From Peribacillus frigoritolerans (GTDB lineage: Bacteria > Bacillota > Bacilli > Bacillales > DSM-1321): 64,000 bases of DNA. Made by a program: the position numbers and the translations under genes. Below are positions 20,475 to 29,411 of this stretch, piece by piece; position 1 is the first letter of the stretch; every line of letters starts with the position of its first letter. Under the pieces are notes generated by a model. The model did no database searches. It worked only from the letters and a program-made list of their open reading frames with translations, and had not been told where the DNA came from. The DNA lies in the NCBI GenBank assembly GCA_030562215.1, contig JAUPFL010000002.1, forward strand, positions 62,001 to 126,000, in the 5' to 3' direction.

Positions 20475-20898
20475 ATGATGGTGATACCGATAAAAAAGCT
20501 TACGGGTATGTGACAAGAATCAATAATGGAGAAACACAGGTATTGGTTTTTCAACATCCCATTAGGGAAGCCGGTATACAGATACCCAAAGGGAACAGTG
20601 AAGCCTCAAGAAGATGCTTACCAAGCAGTGCTTAGGGAAATGAAAGAAGAAACAGGTCTGGAAAATTTTCATGTGGAGAAATTAATGGCAGTAGATTTTT
20701 GGGAGAACGCTGATGGTGCCATACATAATAGATATTTTTATCGAATAAGTGTATCGAATGTTCCTGATGAATGGGAACATCAGCCGACTGGTGGAGGAGA
20801 TGAAGAGGGCTGACATTCCATTTCTTCTGGATTTCATCCGAACATGAAGTGCAACTTATCAAAGGGCATGGAGATTATTTAAACCAGATATTTACCTA
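20475..20898 (+). CDS. Nudix hydrolase, two single-base shifts
   Basis: Starting at ATG 20475 the frame reads [20 protein letters not shown]. An extra base near 20592 and a missing base near 20811 break it. The Nudix box is visible as [23 protein letters not shown] (G-x5-E-x7-R-E-x2-E-E-x-G). The C-terminus becomes [20 protein letters not shown]. About 140 residues. It probably hydrolyses a nucleoside diphosphate derivative. Confidence 0.82.
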
Positions 20899-20913
20899 AC
20901 CTGCAGTTTATCA

Positions 20914-20950
20914 AAACCGGCCAAGGTCATTATGATCTTGGCCGGTTGTT
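20914..20950. terminator. Bidirectional terminator between convergent genes
   Basis: AACCGGCCAAGGTCAT and ATCTTGGCCGGTT form a long stem between the Nudix gene and the convergent LOG gene. Confidence 0.85.
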
Positions 20951-20956
20951 TAATGA

Positions 20957-21537
20957 TCAGGTTTGTTTTTCGGTAATGAAAGTTTTTACGGTTGGCGGTT
21001 CATATGTAATGAATTGATCAAGAAGTCCATTTGGTTCAACATCTACCAGCGCCATGGAACGGAATTTTTCATGCAGGAACTGTTCGTCGGACATATGGTT
21101 GAATAAAGCGACCAAAGGATCATAATAGTGATTGATATTTAAGAGTCCGCAAGGTTTTTGATGAAGACCAAGCTGAGCCCAAGTGAAAATCTCAAAGAAT
21201 TCTTCCAATGTTCCAGGCCCGCCTGGCAAGGCCATGAACCCATCTGCAAGCTCAGCCATTTTTGCTTTTCTTTCATGCATGGATTCCACGAAGATCAGTT
21301 CGGTTAAATTCTTATGTGCTATTTCCTTTTTTCTAGAAAATCTGGCATCACTCCAATTACATTTCCGCCTGCATCCAAAACGGAATCTGCAACTGCACCC
21401 ATGATCCCTACACTGGAGCCTCCGTAAACAAGGGTAATATTACGCCTTGTCAATTCCGCACCCAGTTTTTTAGCCTCTTCTGCATAGACAGCAGATGCAC
21501 CTTTGCTTGATCCACAAAATACAGCTAGACTTTTCAA
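20957..21537 (-). CDS. LOG-family protein (nucleoside 5'-monophosphate phosphoribohydrolase), one single-base shift
   Basis: TTG 21537 is preferred because GGAGATG lies upstream and the product starts KSLAVFCGSSKGAS as family members do. One A missing in the A run complementary to 21327-21332 breaks it after PDFLEKK. The motif ALPGGPGTLEEFFE (PGGxGTxxE) binds the phosphate and ribose. About 194 residues, like YvdD of B. subtilis. The divergent neighbour is a YvdC-like MazG protein, the same pairing as in B. subtilis. Confidence 0.88.
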
Positions 21538-21636
21538 AATATCACATCTCCCATTTTTCAGTAATCTTCCTTTCTTATCATACAAAATTCAAGGGGATTT
21601 GTTAAACTTGAATGATCTAATGAAAGGTGGATGAAT

Positions 21637-21957
21637 ATGAACGTTACTGAATTTCAACAATGGGTAAAAGATTATTATGAAGCACGCGGGTGGTCAGAAT
21701 TGGACATTTTCATTCGCATAGGCTTTTTGGCAGAAGAAACCGGCGAGGTTGCACGAGCCATTCGCTCCCTTGAGATTGGCAGGGATAGACCTGATGAAGT
21801 TATTGGTTCGTTTGAAGAGAACATACAGGAGCTAACCGAAGAGTTGGGAGATGTGTTAGGAAACTTGATTGTGATTGCGAACAAGTACAATATCCCCTTG
21901 GAAGAAGTGTTCAATGCCCATAAAAAGAAGCTATCTGAACGCTATGATCATGCATAA
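21637..21957 (+). CDS. MazG-like nucleotide pyrophosphohydrolase (YvdC-like)
   Basis: ATG 21637 suits the AAAGGTGG site at 21623 better than ATG 21631. The 106-residue product has the all-alpha MazG core FLAEETGEVARAIRSLE (ExxE) and ELTEELGDVLGNLIVIANKY (ExxD), which bind Mg for NTP hydrolysis. It is intact. Confidence 0.88.
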   Translation: MNVTEFQQWVKDYYEARGWSELDIFIRIGFLAEETGEVARAIRSLEIGRDRPDEVIGSFEENIQELTEELGDVLGNLIVIANKYNIPLEEVFNAHKKKLSERYDHA

Positions 21958-22016
21958 GTTCTTCTCGTTTAATAGGTGAACAAGAAGTGTGCATACCTAA
22001 TTTCAGTAAACCAGTG

Positions 22017-22046
22017 AAAGAGCTGTGACTATCAGCTCTTTTTCTT
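22017..22046 (+). terminator. Terminator after YvdC-like gene
   Basis: AAAGAGCTG and CAGCTCTTTTT form the stem. The following TTCTTATGGGGCAAATGATA resembles the repeat described at 26.8-43.1 kb. Confidence 0.8.
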
Positions 22047-22195
22047 ATGGGGCAAATGATAGTTTGTGATACCATTTAATTCCTTAAAAGAAATACTTTC
22101 AGCCTTTTATCCCCCTCCATAAAAAAGAATTCACAAAATATGGGTAGTAAGCGCGATTGAGATTGGATTTTATTGGGTATACACTTACATTAATA

Positions 22196-22213
22196 GGAAT
22201 GAACATTCATTCC
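22196..22213. promoter_or_regulatory. BM3R1-type operator, imperfect copy
   Basis: GGAATGAA and TTCATTCC flank a CA centre, 27 bp before the regulator start. It differs from the operator at 22834 only at the centre, implying autoregulation. Confidence 0.8.
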
Positions 22214-22239
22214 GCATCTTGAAAAGAGGGGTGAATCAT

Positions 22240-22827
22240 ATGATCACGGCAGTAAATAAACGAGACAGGATAGTAACCAGTGCTTTAGTGCTTTTCGCAG
22301 AACGGGGATATGATGCGACGACGATTCCGATGATTGCTGCATCGGCAGGAGTTGGAGCGGGTACCATTTATCGATATTTCGAGAATAAGGAAGTGCTGGG
22401 CAACAAGATATTTCAAGAGTACTTGGATATTTTCACTGAAACAGTCAAGAATGGATTTCCTCATGATGATTCAATCCGCAATCAGTTTCACCATATTTTT
22501 AAATCGATGGTTCACTTTACAACCGAGCAGGACCAAGCTCTTTATTTTATTAAATTGCATAGTGGAGCCCATTTTTTAAATGAAGATAGCCATGCTAGCT
22601 TTCAAGGGCTATTGAATATATTTAAAAATTTCTTTGATTCGGGAAAAGAGAAAAAAGAAATTAAGGAGCTTCCTTCTTCAGCTTTGATTGCCATCATTTA
22701 CGGAGCTTTTCTTGAGCTTGAGCGGCTTGTTCGCATCGGGGAATTGGAACCTGACCCAAAACTTTTGGCAGATGTGGAAGAAAGCTTTTTGGGATGCAGT
22801 GCGATTGCACACTTGAGACACTTTTAA
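22240..22827 (+). CDS. bm3R1: TetR-family repressor, BM3R1/FatR-like
   Basis: An intact 195-residue protein from ATG 22240, which follows AGAGGGGTG. The N-terminal TetR helix-turn-helix reads RIVTSALVLFAERGYDATTI then GVGAGTIYRYFENKEVLGN. In B. megaterium and B. subtilis the gene directly before the CYP102 gene encodes such a repressor, which is released by fatty acids. Palindromic operators lie on both sides of this gene, so it should repress itself and the P450. Confidence 0.9.
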   Translation: MITAVNKRDRIVTSALVLFAERGYDATTIPMIAASAGVGAGTIYRYFENKEVLGNKIFQEYLDIFTETVKNGFPHDDSIRNQFHHIFKSMVHFTTEQDQALYFIKLHSGAHFLNEDSHASFQGLLNIFKNFFDSGKEKKEIKELPSSALIAIIYGAFLELERLVRIGELEPDPKLLADVEESFLGCSAIAHLRHF

Positions 22828-22833
22828 TATAAA

Positions 22834-22853
22834 CGGAATGAACGTTCATTCCG
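22834..22853. promoter_or_regulatory. BM3R1 operator, perfect 20-bp palindrome
   Basis: CGGAATGAACGTTCATTCCG is a perfect palindrome between the regulator and the P450 gene, 34 bp before the start codon. As far as I recall it equals the operator bound by BM3R1 in B. megaterium. Confidence 0.9.
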
Positions 22854-22886
22854 CATTCTGAACTATTATAAAGAGGTGCTAATAAA

Positions 22887-25800
22887 ATGGAAAACACAAC
22901 ACAGTTTCCGCAGCCAAAGACATATGGCCCACTAGGCAGCCTGCCTATCATTGATAAGGATAAGCCGCTTCAGTCTTTCATGAAGCTGGCACGAGAACTT
23001 GGGCCGATTTTTCAGTTTCAATTTCCGGGTCGAATCACTACATTCGTATCCAGTGCTTCCCTCGCTAAAGAAGTATGCGATGAAACAAGGTTTGATAAGA
23101 AGGTCGGTCCGGCCCTGCAGAAAGTGAGAGCGTTTGGCGGCGATGGCCTTTTCACAAGTGAAACGACGGAACCGAATTGGAAAAAGGCCCATAACATCCT
23201 GCTGCCCAGCTTTAGCCAGCAAGCAATGAAGGGCTATCATGCTAAAATGGTCGATCTTGCTGCCCAACTCATTCAAAAATGGGCTCGCCTGAATCCGGCT
23301 GAAGTGATAGATGTTCCTGAAGATATGACACGATTGACCTTGGATACGATCGGACTTTGCGGGTTCAATTACCGCTTTAACAGTTTTTATCGGGAGACCA
23401 CCCATCCTTTTGTCACCAGTATGGTGCGTGCGTTGGATGAGGCGATGAGCCAAACGCAGCGGCTTGGCATCCAAGATAAACTGATGATCAAATCTAAAAA
23501 ACAATTCAGGGAAGACATTCAATATATGTTCTCTCTAGTGGATGAATTGATTGATGACCGAAAACAAAATGGTGATCGGGGAGAAGATGACCTTCTTTCC
23601 CATATGTTGAAAGGGGTCGATCCTGAAACGGGCGTATCACTTGATGATGAAAATATTCGCTTCCAAATCATTACCTTTTTAATTGCCGGGCATGAAACGA
23701 CGAGCGGTCTCCTATCGTTCGCCATCTATTTCCTCATGAATAACAGAGACAAGTTAAAGAAAGCGCAGCGGGAAGTCGATGAAGTGCTGGGTGATGATGT
23801 TCCTGATTACAAACAAGTGAAAAGGCTGAAATATGTCCGGATGGTGCTGAATGAAACGCTACGTCTGTGGCCGACAGCTCCGGCGTTTTCCGTGTATGCG
23901 AAAGAAGATACCATGCTGGACGGAAAATACACTGTGAAGAAAGGTGATGTGTTCTCGCTGCTCATTCCCGAGCTTCACCGTGATCCATCCGTTTGGGGTG
24001 ATGACGTTGAATCGTTCATTCCTGAGCGGTTCGAGGATTTGGAGTCCATCCCTTATCATGCTTATAAACCGTTTGGAAACGGGCAGCGCGCCTGTATCGG
24101 ACAGCAGTTTGCCCTTCATGAAGCGACACTGGTGCTTGGCATGGTTCTACAGCACTTTGACTTGATTGATCATGAAGAATATCAATTGGATGTTAAAGAA
24201 ACTCTGACTCTTAAACCGGACGGATTGACCATGCGCGTTTCCCCGAGGAAGAAGGAGATGTCGTTTACCGTTGCTTCTCAGAAACCAAAATCTGCGGAAA
24301 AAGGTGCCACGGCTTCACCGATCGAATCAGCACATGGCACACCATTACTCGTCCTGTTTGGGTCAAACATGGGAACAGCGGAAGGGATTGCTCGTGACCT
24401 TGCCGAAACTGGGAAGCGACAAGGCTTCAATGCCAAAGTTGCCCCTTTAAATGATTACACCGATCGGCTTCCAAAAGAAGGAGCTGTTCTCATAGTCTCG
24501 GCATCTTATAATGGAAATCCCCCTGATAATGCTGGTGACTTCGTTTCATGGCTGAAGGAAAGCCAGAGTGACACATTGGATGGTGTTCACTATGCGATCT
24601 TCGGCTGCGGGGACCGCAATTGGGCCAATACGTACCAACGCATTCCAATCTTCATTGATGAGCGGCTGGAACAAAAGGAGCAGTGCGGCTGTCAGAAACA
24701 GGCTATGGAGATGCAAGCGATGACTTTGAAGGGGATTACGAGAAATGGACAGAAGCCCTTTGGCCGAACCTTGCCGAAACCCTGAACATTGAAGTGAATA
24801 GGAATGACCGGGTAGTCAGCTCGATTACGATGAACTTCGTAAGTGATGTGAGCGGCACACCGCTTGCCCGCACCCATCATGCGTTTACATCCATTGTAAA
24901 AAGGAATTTTGAATTGCAACATGAAGATAGCGGAAGAAGTACACGGCATATAGAATTAACGCTGCCGGAAGGAATACATTATCAGGAAGGCGATCATCTC
25001 GGGGTGCTTCCGCAAAATCCATCGGAACTTACCGAGCGAGTGCTCAGTCGATTTAACCTAAACGGCCAAGATTACGTGAATCTGACTGGGGATTCCGGAT
25101 CAGCTGCCCATCTTCCTACAGGAAAACCGGTAAAACTAGAAGAGTTACTATCAAACCATGTGGAGTTCCAAGAACCCGCCACCCGGTCTCAAATAAGGGC
25201 GCTTGTCACTCATACGGTATGTCCTCCACATGTAAAAGAACTTGAAGATCTTCTTTTGGACAATACCTATAAACAAGAAATCCTGAACAAGCGCATAACC
25301 ATACTTGACCTATTAGAAAAATATCTTGCATGTGAAATCCCGTTTGAACGTTTCCTGGCTTTACTGCCACCTTTAAAAGCAAGATACTACTCCATCTCAA
25401 GCTCACCACTCCACAATGAAGGGGAAGCAAGCATCACCGTAAGCGTCGTCCGTGGAGAAGCTTTGAGCGGCAACGGGGAATACAAAGGAATTGCATCGAA
25501 TTATTTGGCAGAACGCTCCCAAGGAGACAAAATAGCCTGCTTTATCAATACGCCGCAATCCAACTTCCAGCTTCCAAAGCAAACAGGAAAACCAATCATC
25601 ATGATTGGGCCTGGAACAGGAATTGCACCATTCAGGGGATTCATACAGTCACGCCGCGCTTTGAAAGAAAAAGGTGAAACGCTAGGGACTGCCCACCTTT
25701 ACTTTGGATGCCGCAATCCGGAACACGATTTCCTCTATCAAGAAGAACTCGTCCAAGCCGAACAAGAGGGCCTTGTAACACTGCACACCGCCTACTCCAG

Positions 25801-26052
25801 ATGTCCCGGTCAAGAAAAACATATGTCCAGAACCGATTAGCGGAAAACGCCCATGACATCCTTCCTTTATTAAAAGAAGGAGGACACCTATACATCTGCG
25901 GAGACGGAAGCAAAATGGCGCCAGATGTTGAGCGAACCTTAATCGACAGCTATATGCATATCTATCAAACACAGAGAGAAGAAGCCACAGAATGGCTGCA
26001 ATCATTAGAAGAGAATGGCAGATATGCAAAAGATGTTTGGGCAGGAGCATAA
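22887..26052 (+). CDS. Self-sufficient fatty-acid hydroxylase, cytochrome P450-CPR fusion (CYP102A), two single-base shifts
   Basis: The rebuilt protein has about 1056 residues, close to P450 BM3 (1049). The P450 part has the I-helix [10 protein letters not shown] (about 265), ExxR in NETLRLW, and the heme loop [12 protein letters not shown] with the Cys near 400. A linker leads to the flavodoxin-like FMN domain ([20 protein letters not shown]), then FAD ([10 protein letters not shown]) and NADPH ([14 protein letters not shown]) domains. Shifts: a G missing at 24677 and an A near 25800. It should hydroxylate medium and long-chain fatty acids near the omega end. Expression should be released by fatty acids acting on the repressor. 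Confidence 0.95.
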
Positions 26053-26060
26053 ATAGGAAG

Positions 26061-26091
26061 AGCAGCGGTCCTTAAGGGAATCGCTGCTTTC
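26061..26091 (+). terminator. Probable terminator after CYP102
   Basis: AGCAGCG and CGCTGCT pair across a 14-nt loop, with a short T tract. Confidence 0.55.
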
Positions 26092-26107
26092 TATATGAAA
26101 ATACGAA

Positions 26108-26366
26108 TTCGCGTGTAAATAGAGCGAATTCACGAGTAAATCAGCAAAACTCACGAGTAAATAGAGCGAATTCACGAGTAAAACAGCAAAACTCACGAGT
26201 AAATAGAGCGAATTCACGAGTAAAACAGCAAAACTCACGAGTAAATTGCTCAAATTTCGGTATATATCACTCAAACTCAGGAATATATCAATCAAACTCC
26301 CGTATATATCGCTCAAACTCTCGAGCAAAGTGTAAACTAACGAGTAAACAGTACAACTAACGATAA
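26108..26366. repeat. 21-bp tandem repeat array
   Basis: About twelve units of 21 bp (the last ones decayed) follow each other. They alternate between type A (TCACGAGTAAATAGAGCGAA) and type B (TCACGAGTAAAACAGCAAAA) in the first half, and change to TTTCGGTATATATCACTCAA-like units in the second half. There are no unique spacers, so it is not a CRISPR. The period is a multiple of three, which creates a false repetitive ORF on the minus strand. Confidence 0.9.
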
Positions 26367-26382
26367 AGGGGGCATCCCCTCT

Positions 26383-26759
26383 TTATTTAATATCCTTTAA
26401 GAATTCTTCCAAGGAATCATATAATACAGATGGTTCCCATTCGCCCATACCATGTTCAGCAATCAGAACAGGATAATTTTTATTATGTATATCGACAAAT
26501 ATTGGGTCACCTAAATCTTCATCGTAACCAATAACAAACCAACTTTCTTTCCAATCTCCTTCGTCATTGCCTACAAAGGAGTTGCCTTCCTCATCTTCTC
26601 TATATCCTAGTTGTCCTTCTGCAAATTCCTCTTTGGAAAACAGATGAAAAAAACGGACATCTTTTCCTCTTTTTCACCCTTAAATGATATTTCAATCTCA
26701 TTAGTTTCGAGTGCTTCAAATCTTTTAAGAATCTTCTCTAAATCTTGATTTAACAACAT
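26383..26759 (-). CDS. SMI1/KNR4 (SUKH)-like protein, one single-base shift
   Basis: Restoring one A (run complementary to 26662-26665) joins MLLNQDLEKILKRFEALETN to KDVRFFHLFSKEEFAEGQLG. The C-terminal part, WFVIGYDEDLGDPIFVDI then HGMGEWEPSVLYDSLEEFLK, has the G(D/N)P-x-F-x-D and final aromatic helix typical of SUKH-1 proteins, which often act as immunity factors against nuclease toxins. About 125 residues. No toxin gene is next to it, so it may be an orphan or have a housekeeping role. The family call is by eye only. Confidence 0.6.
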
Positions 26760-26818
26760 CCTTACCTTCCTTTCGATACATTGAATATTTTAATTATAGC
26801 TTCTTTCTTCAATTAACA

Positions 26819-26886
26819 GGTGCGTTAATTCAATAACCAGGTTGTTTTCGGCAGCCTTGCAATTAAAGGGGCAGGTTAAAATAAAT
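26819..26886 (+). repeat. Intergenic box-hairpin-box repeat, full copy
   Basis: The 5' box GGTGCGTTAATTCAATAA is followed by a hairpin (AGGTTGTTTTCGGCAGCCT) and a 3' box GGGGCAGGTTAAAATAAA. It is one of about 15 copies between 26.8 and 43.1 kb (see findings). Confidence 0.75.
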
Positions 26887-26930
26887 AGTTGAAGAATATA
26901 TAGAATAAACGGGAGGTGTGGAGGAGGAAA

Positions 26931-27617
26931 ATGAGGATAATAGAACTGCCAATTGAATTTGAATTTAATGGACAAAAAAATCACATTAATCCTAGCTTGA
27001 TTATTTCAAAGAATGAACTAACCTTGGTCGATACAGGGTATCCTGAATTTTTACCTTTCATTGAAAATGAAATTTTTAAAAATGGTTATGACATGAAGAA
27101 TTTAAAGAATATAATCATTACCCATTATGATATTGATCATATAGGCTCCTTATATGATTTCAAGGTAAAGTATCCTGACATTAACATTATCGCCAGTGAA
27201 GAAGAGTCAAAATATATTAGTGGTGAAATGAAGTCAGAGAGATTGGTTCAAGCTGAAGAAATGCTGGAAAATATGCCGATTCAAGAAATCGAATTCGGTA
27301 AATGGTTTATACACCAATTAAAGAATTTGAAGCATGTTTCAATTGATGAAATGGTACATGATGGTGATTGGATTTTGGATAACGAATGTAGAGTAGTAGC
27401 AACGCCAGGGCATACTTCAGGGCATATTTCATTATATTTTCCAAGTTTAAAAAGTGTAATAGCAGGTGACGCAGCTGTTAAAGAGAATCATGAATTGGTC
27501 ATTGCCAATCCACACTTTTGTTTAAATGTCGAGAAAGCAGAACAGTCTTTAAGAAAGATTAAAGATCTAAAAGCTGAAAACTACTATTGTTATCATGGTG
27601 GGACATTCACTTTATAA
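26931..27617 (+). CDS. Metallo-beta-lactamase-fold hydrolase
   Basis: Intact, 228 residues from ATG 26931 (GGAGGAGG upstream). Metal ligands are visible in THYDIDHIGS (HxxxDH, with Tyr at the second histidine position), TPGHTSGHISLY and AGDAAV, and the protein ends with YYCYHGG. It is of the glyoxalase II-like group. It lies alone between two copies of the intergenic repeat. The substrate is unknown. Confidence 0.88.
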   Translation: MRIIELPIEFEFNGQKNHINPSLIISKNELTLVDTGYPEFLPFIENEIFKNGYDMKNLKNIIITHYDIDHIGSLYDFKVKYPDINIIASEEESKYISGEMKSERLVQAEEMLENMPIQEIEFGKWFIHQLKNLKHVSIDEMVHDGDWILDNECRVVATPGHTSGHISLYFPSLKSVIAGDAAVKENHELVIANPHFCLNVEKAEQSLRKIKDLKAENYYCYHGGTFTL

Positions 27618-27636
27618 TGGAGTTTTGCTTATGATT

Positions 27637-27668
27637 GGAGCTGTCTTTAAAGGCAGCTTTTTCTTATG
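27637..27668 (+). terminator. Terminator, partial copy of the intergenic repeat
   Basis: GGAGCTGTC and AAAGGCAGCTTTTTC form the stem, followed by TTATG as in other copies, but no 3' box is seen. Confidence 0.75.
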
Positions 27669-27802
27669 TGTTTGAAGTTTTAAAATTAGTGAAGGTGGTG
27701 AGAGCTACGCTTATACAGAAAAAACCGAACTTCTTACAGTTCGGTCAAGCGAAGGTGGGGGAATATAACCTTTGGAATGAATTTTTGTAGAATCATAATA
27801 TC

Positions 27803-28273
27803 TTAATAATTCTGCTGTTCACTTCCAACAGGAAATGAAACCCCCATAGATCGTAAAGCTTCTTTTGCTTGATTTAAGTAGGATTCTGCTTGTTCTTGCC
27901 ATTTGATAATCACTTTAATGAAGGCAATATAATTAGGGCTTGCATTTTCCTCCATTATCTTTAATCCTTCACGTACTTTTTTATCTTGGGTTTCAGCATT
28001 CACTATACAAGCTGTCATTGTTTCTACAATGGTTTGCTGTTGCTCACCATTTTTTAGCCTTTGGGCTGACCCCACTGCGGTTACACGGTGATATGATGCT
28101 GGGATTAGATGGTTATGCATCTCGCGATTTCCTTTTAAATCTTTGGTTTCTGGTATATGGAAAAGCTCACTGCTCATAGCACATACCATTTCTTCAGCAT
28201 ATAAACTTTGGTGCAACATATATAAAATAGGTTCCCAGTTATTTACTCGATAATAATAATCATTCGGATACAA
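27803..28273 (-). CDS. Hypothetical protein, about 156 residues
   Basis: I choose TTG 28273 because AGAGGAG sits 8 nt upstream. A longer frame to ATG 28312 has no ribosome binding site. The product begins YPNDYYYRVNNWEPILYMLH and has a predicted helical C-terminal part (FIKVIIKWQEQAESYLNQAK). No signal peptide or known motif is recognised. Confidence 0.65.
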   Translation of the reverse strand: MYPNDYYYRVNNWEPILYMLHQSLYAEEMVCAMSSELFHIPETKDLKGNREMHNHLIPASYHRVTAVGSAQRLKNGEQQQTIVETMTACIVNAETQDKKVREGLKIMEENASPNYIAFIKVIIKWQEQAESYLNQAKEALRSMGVSFPVGSEQQNY

Positions 28274-28539
28274 AAAAACATCTCCTCTTTCAGTACATTT
28301 TATAGTTATCATTTAGGATCGAAATGAATGAAATTGTATTTTCCATCTTATGTTTATTAATGTTGTCCAGTTCAAATAATATTGAAGAGGTTAAACATGG
28401 ATAACTGATTCGTGAATGTCAAATTAAAAATGTAACTTTACCAAATTGGAGATGGAGACTGTTGCTGTCATTTTCCTGATTGGAGCATAAGATGATATAG
28501 CCCATTTATTCCTCATTAAAAATAAGGAGATGTTTATAT

Positions 28540-28650
28540 ATGTCAGGTTGTGAACAGGGTTTTGACCGCGGGTTTGGTTTTGGTGGAGGTTTCGCCTTAA
28601 TAGTCGTTTTGTTTATACTCTTAATCATTGTTGGATGTAATTGTTTTTAA
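28540..28650 (+). CDS. YjcZ-family small sporulation protein
   Basis: AAGGAGA precedes ATG 28540. The 36-residue product reads MSGCEQGFDRGFGFGGGFAL followed by IVVLFILLIIVGCNCF: a Gly-rich head and one membrane helix, the hallmark of YjcZ/YczN-type peptides common in Bacillus spores. Confidence 0.9.
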   Translation: MSGCEQGFDRGFGFGGGFALIVVLFILLIIVGCNCF

Positions 28651-28688
28651 GGCGGGAATGAGCGACTTCTGCTAAAAAAGCATAAAAT

Positions 28689-28714
28689 AGCCCGACCTTT
28701 ATTGGTCGGGCTTC
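28689..28714 (+). terminator. Terminator after yjcZ-like gene
   Basis: AGCCCGACC and GGTCGGGCT form a 9-pair stem ending in TT. Confidence 0.75.
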
Positions 28715-28761
28715 AACTGTAGATAATTGAGCCTGTCTGCAATTATTAAAAAACGTTCGGA

Positions 28762-28880
28762 GTTGATTTCAGAAATCCGCTCCCTTTCCGCCGACTGTCT
28801 GCCAAGCTTCCTCACCGCAAGCGGCTGTGGGGTCTCGGCTAGCCAGTTATTCGGCAGGAGTGTCGCAAATTTCTTCCATC
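28762..28880 (-). repeat. GC-rich dispersed repeat, copy 3a
   Basis: It starts with GTTGATTTCAGAAATCCGCT and contains CCGCAAGCGGCTGTGGGGTC and CGGCAGGAGTGTCGCAAAT. It is nearly identical to copy 3b 150 bp downstream. The 760 bp between the YjcZ-like gene and the MocR gene consist mainly of three such copies. Confidence 0.85.
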
Positions 28881-29029
28881 CATTAAGGATTACTGTAAAA
28901 AACCATGAAGGATAATTTAGTATTGTTTTAAAATCATGGATCGGCATTAAACCATTCCGTACCTCCGATAGTAGACAAATTCTAAGAAAGCCAGTTTGCC
29001 TACAGTTATTTTCTTTGAATTTGTCTACA

Positions 29030-29148
29030 GTTGATTTCAGAAATCCGCTCCCTTTCCGCCGACTGTCTGCCAAGCCTCCTCACCGCAAGCGGCTGTGGGG
29101 TCCCGGCTAGCCAGTTATTCGGCAGGAGTGTCGCAAATTTCTTCCATC
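29030..29148 (-). repeat. GC-rich dispersed repeat, copy 3b
   Basis: It differs from copy 3a at only a few bases over about 118 bp and has the same orientation. This suggests a recent local duplication. Confidence 0.85.
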
Positions 29149-29261
29149 TAATGAGGTTTCATTCCATATCGAAAAGTGAAAATTCATGAAGGATGACCAA
29201 GTCTTCTTTTATATGGTCCGGGGTGAGGCCATGCCGAAGATTTGTAGACCAAATCTTGAAC

Positions 29262-29385
29262 GTTGATTTTCACTCCAGGCACTCGCATTCCGCGGGCGGC
29301 CCGCCCTCGGCGCTTTTGCGCCTGCGGGGTCTCCGAAGACTCGCTTTTCTTGCAGGAGTCTCGCACCTTCCAAATCCAATCAATT
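29262..29385 (-). repeat. GC-rich dispersed repeat, copy 3c
   Basis: GTTGATTTTCACTCCAGGCA opens it. CGCATTCCGCGGGCGGCCCG and GCAGGAGTCTCGCACCTTCC follow. It resembles the copies at 4.6 and 18.5 kb more than 3a and 3b. Confidence 0.8.
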
Positions 29386-29411
29386 AGAATGGTTTTTTAA
29401 CTAGACTTGAA

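Noticed and set aside
26005-26328. Minus-strand ORF with a repeated LLVNSLY/LLVSFAV pattern
   Set aside because: It is only the translation of the 21-bp tandem array, which stays open because the period is a multiple of three; it also overlaps the CYP102 3' end and has no good start region.
26108-26366. CRISPR array
   Set aside because: Units are contiguous 21-mers without unique spacers, and no cas genes are in the window.
28699-29073. ORFs across the GC-rich repeats (also at 4603-4800, 18403-18748, 29184-29387)
   Set aside because: They follow the repeat sequence in any frame, lack ribosome binding sites and have no family resemblance.
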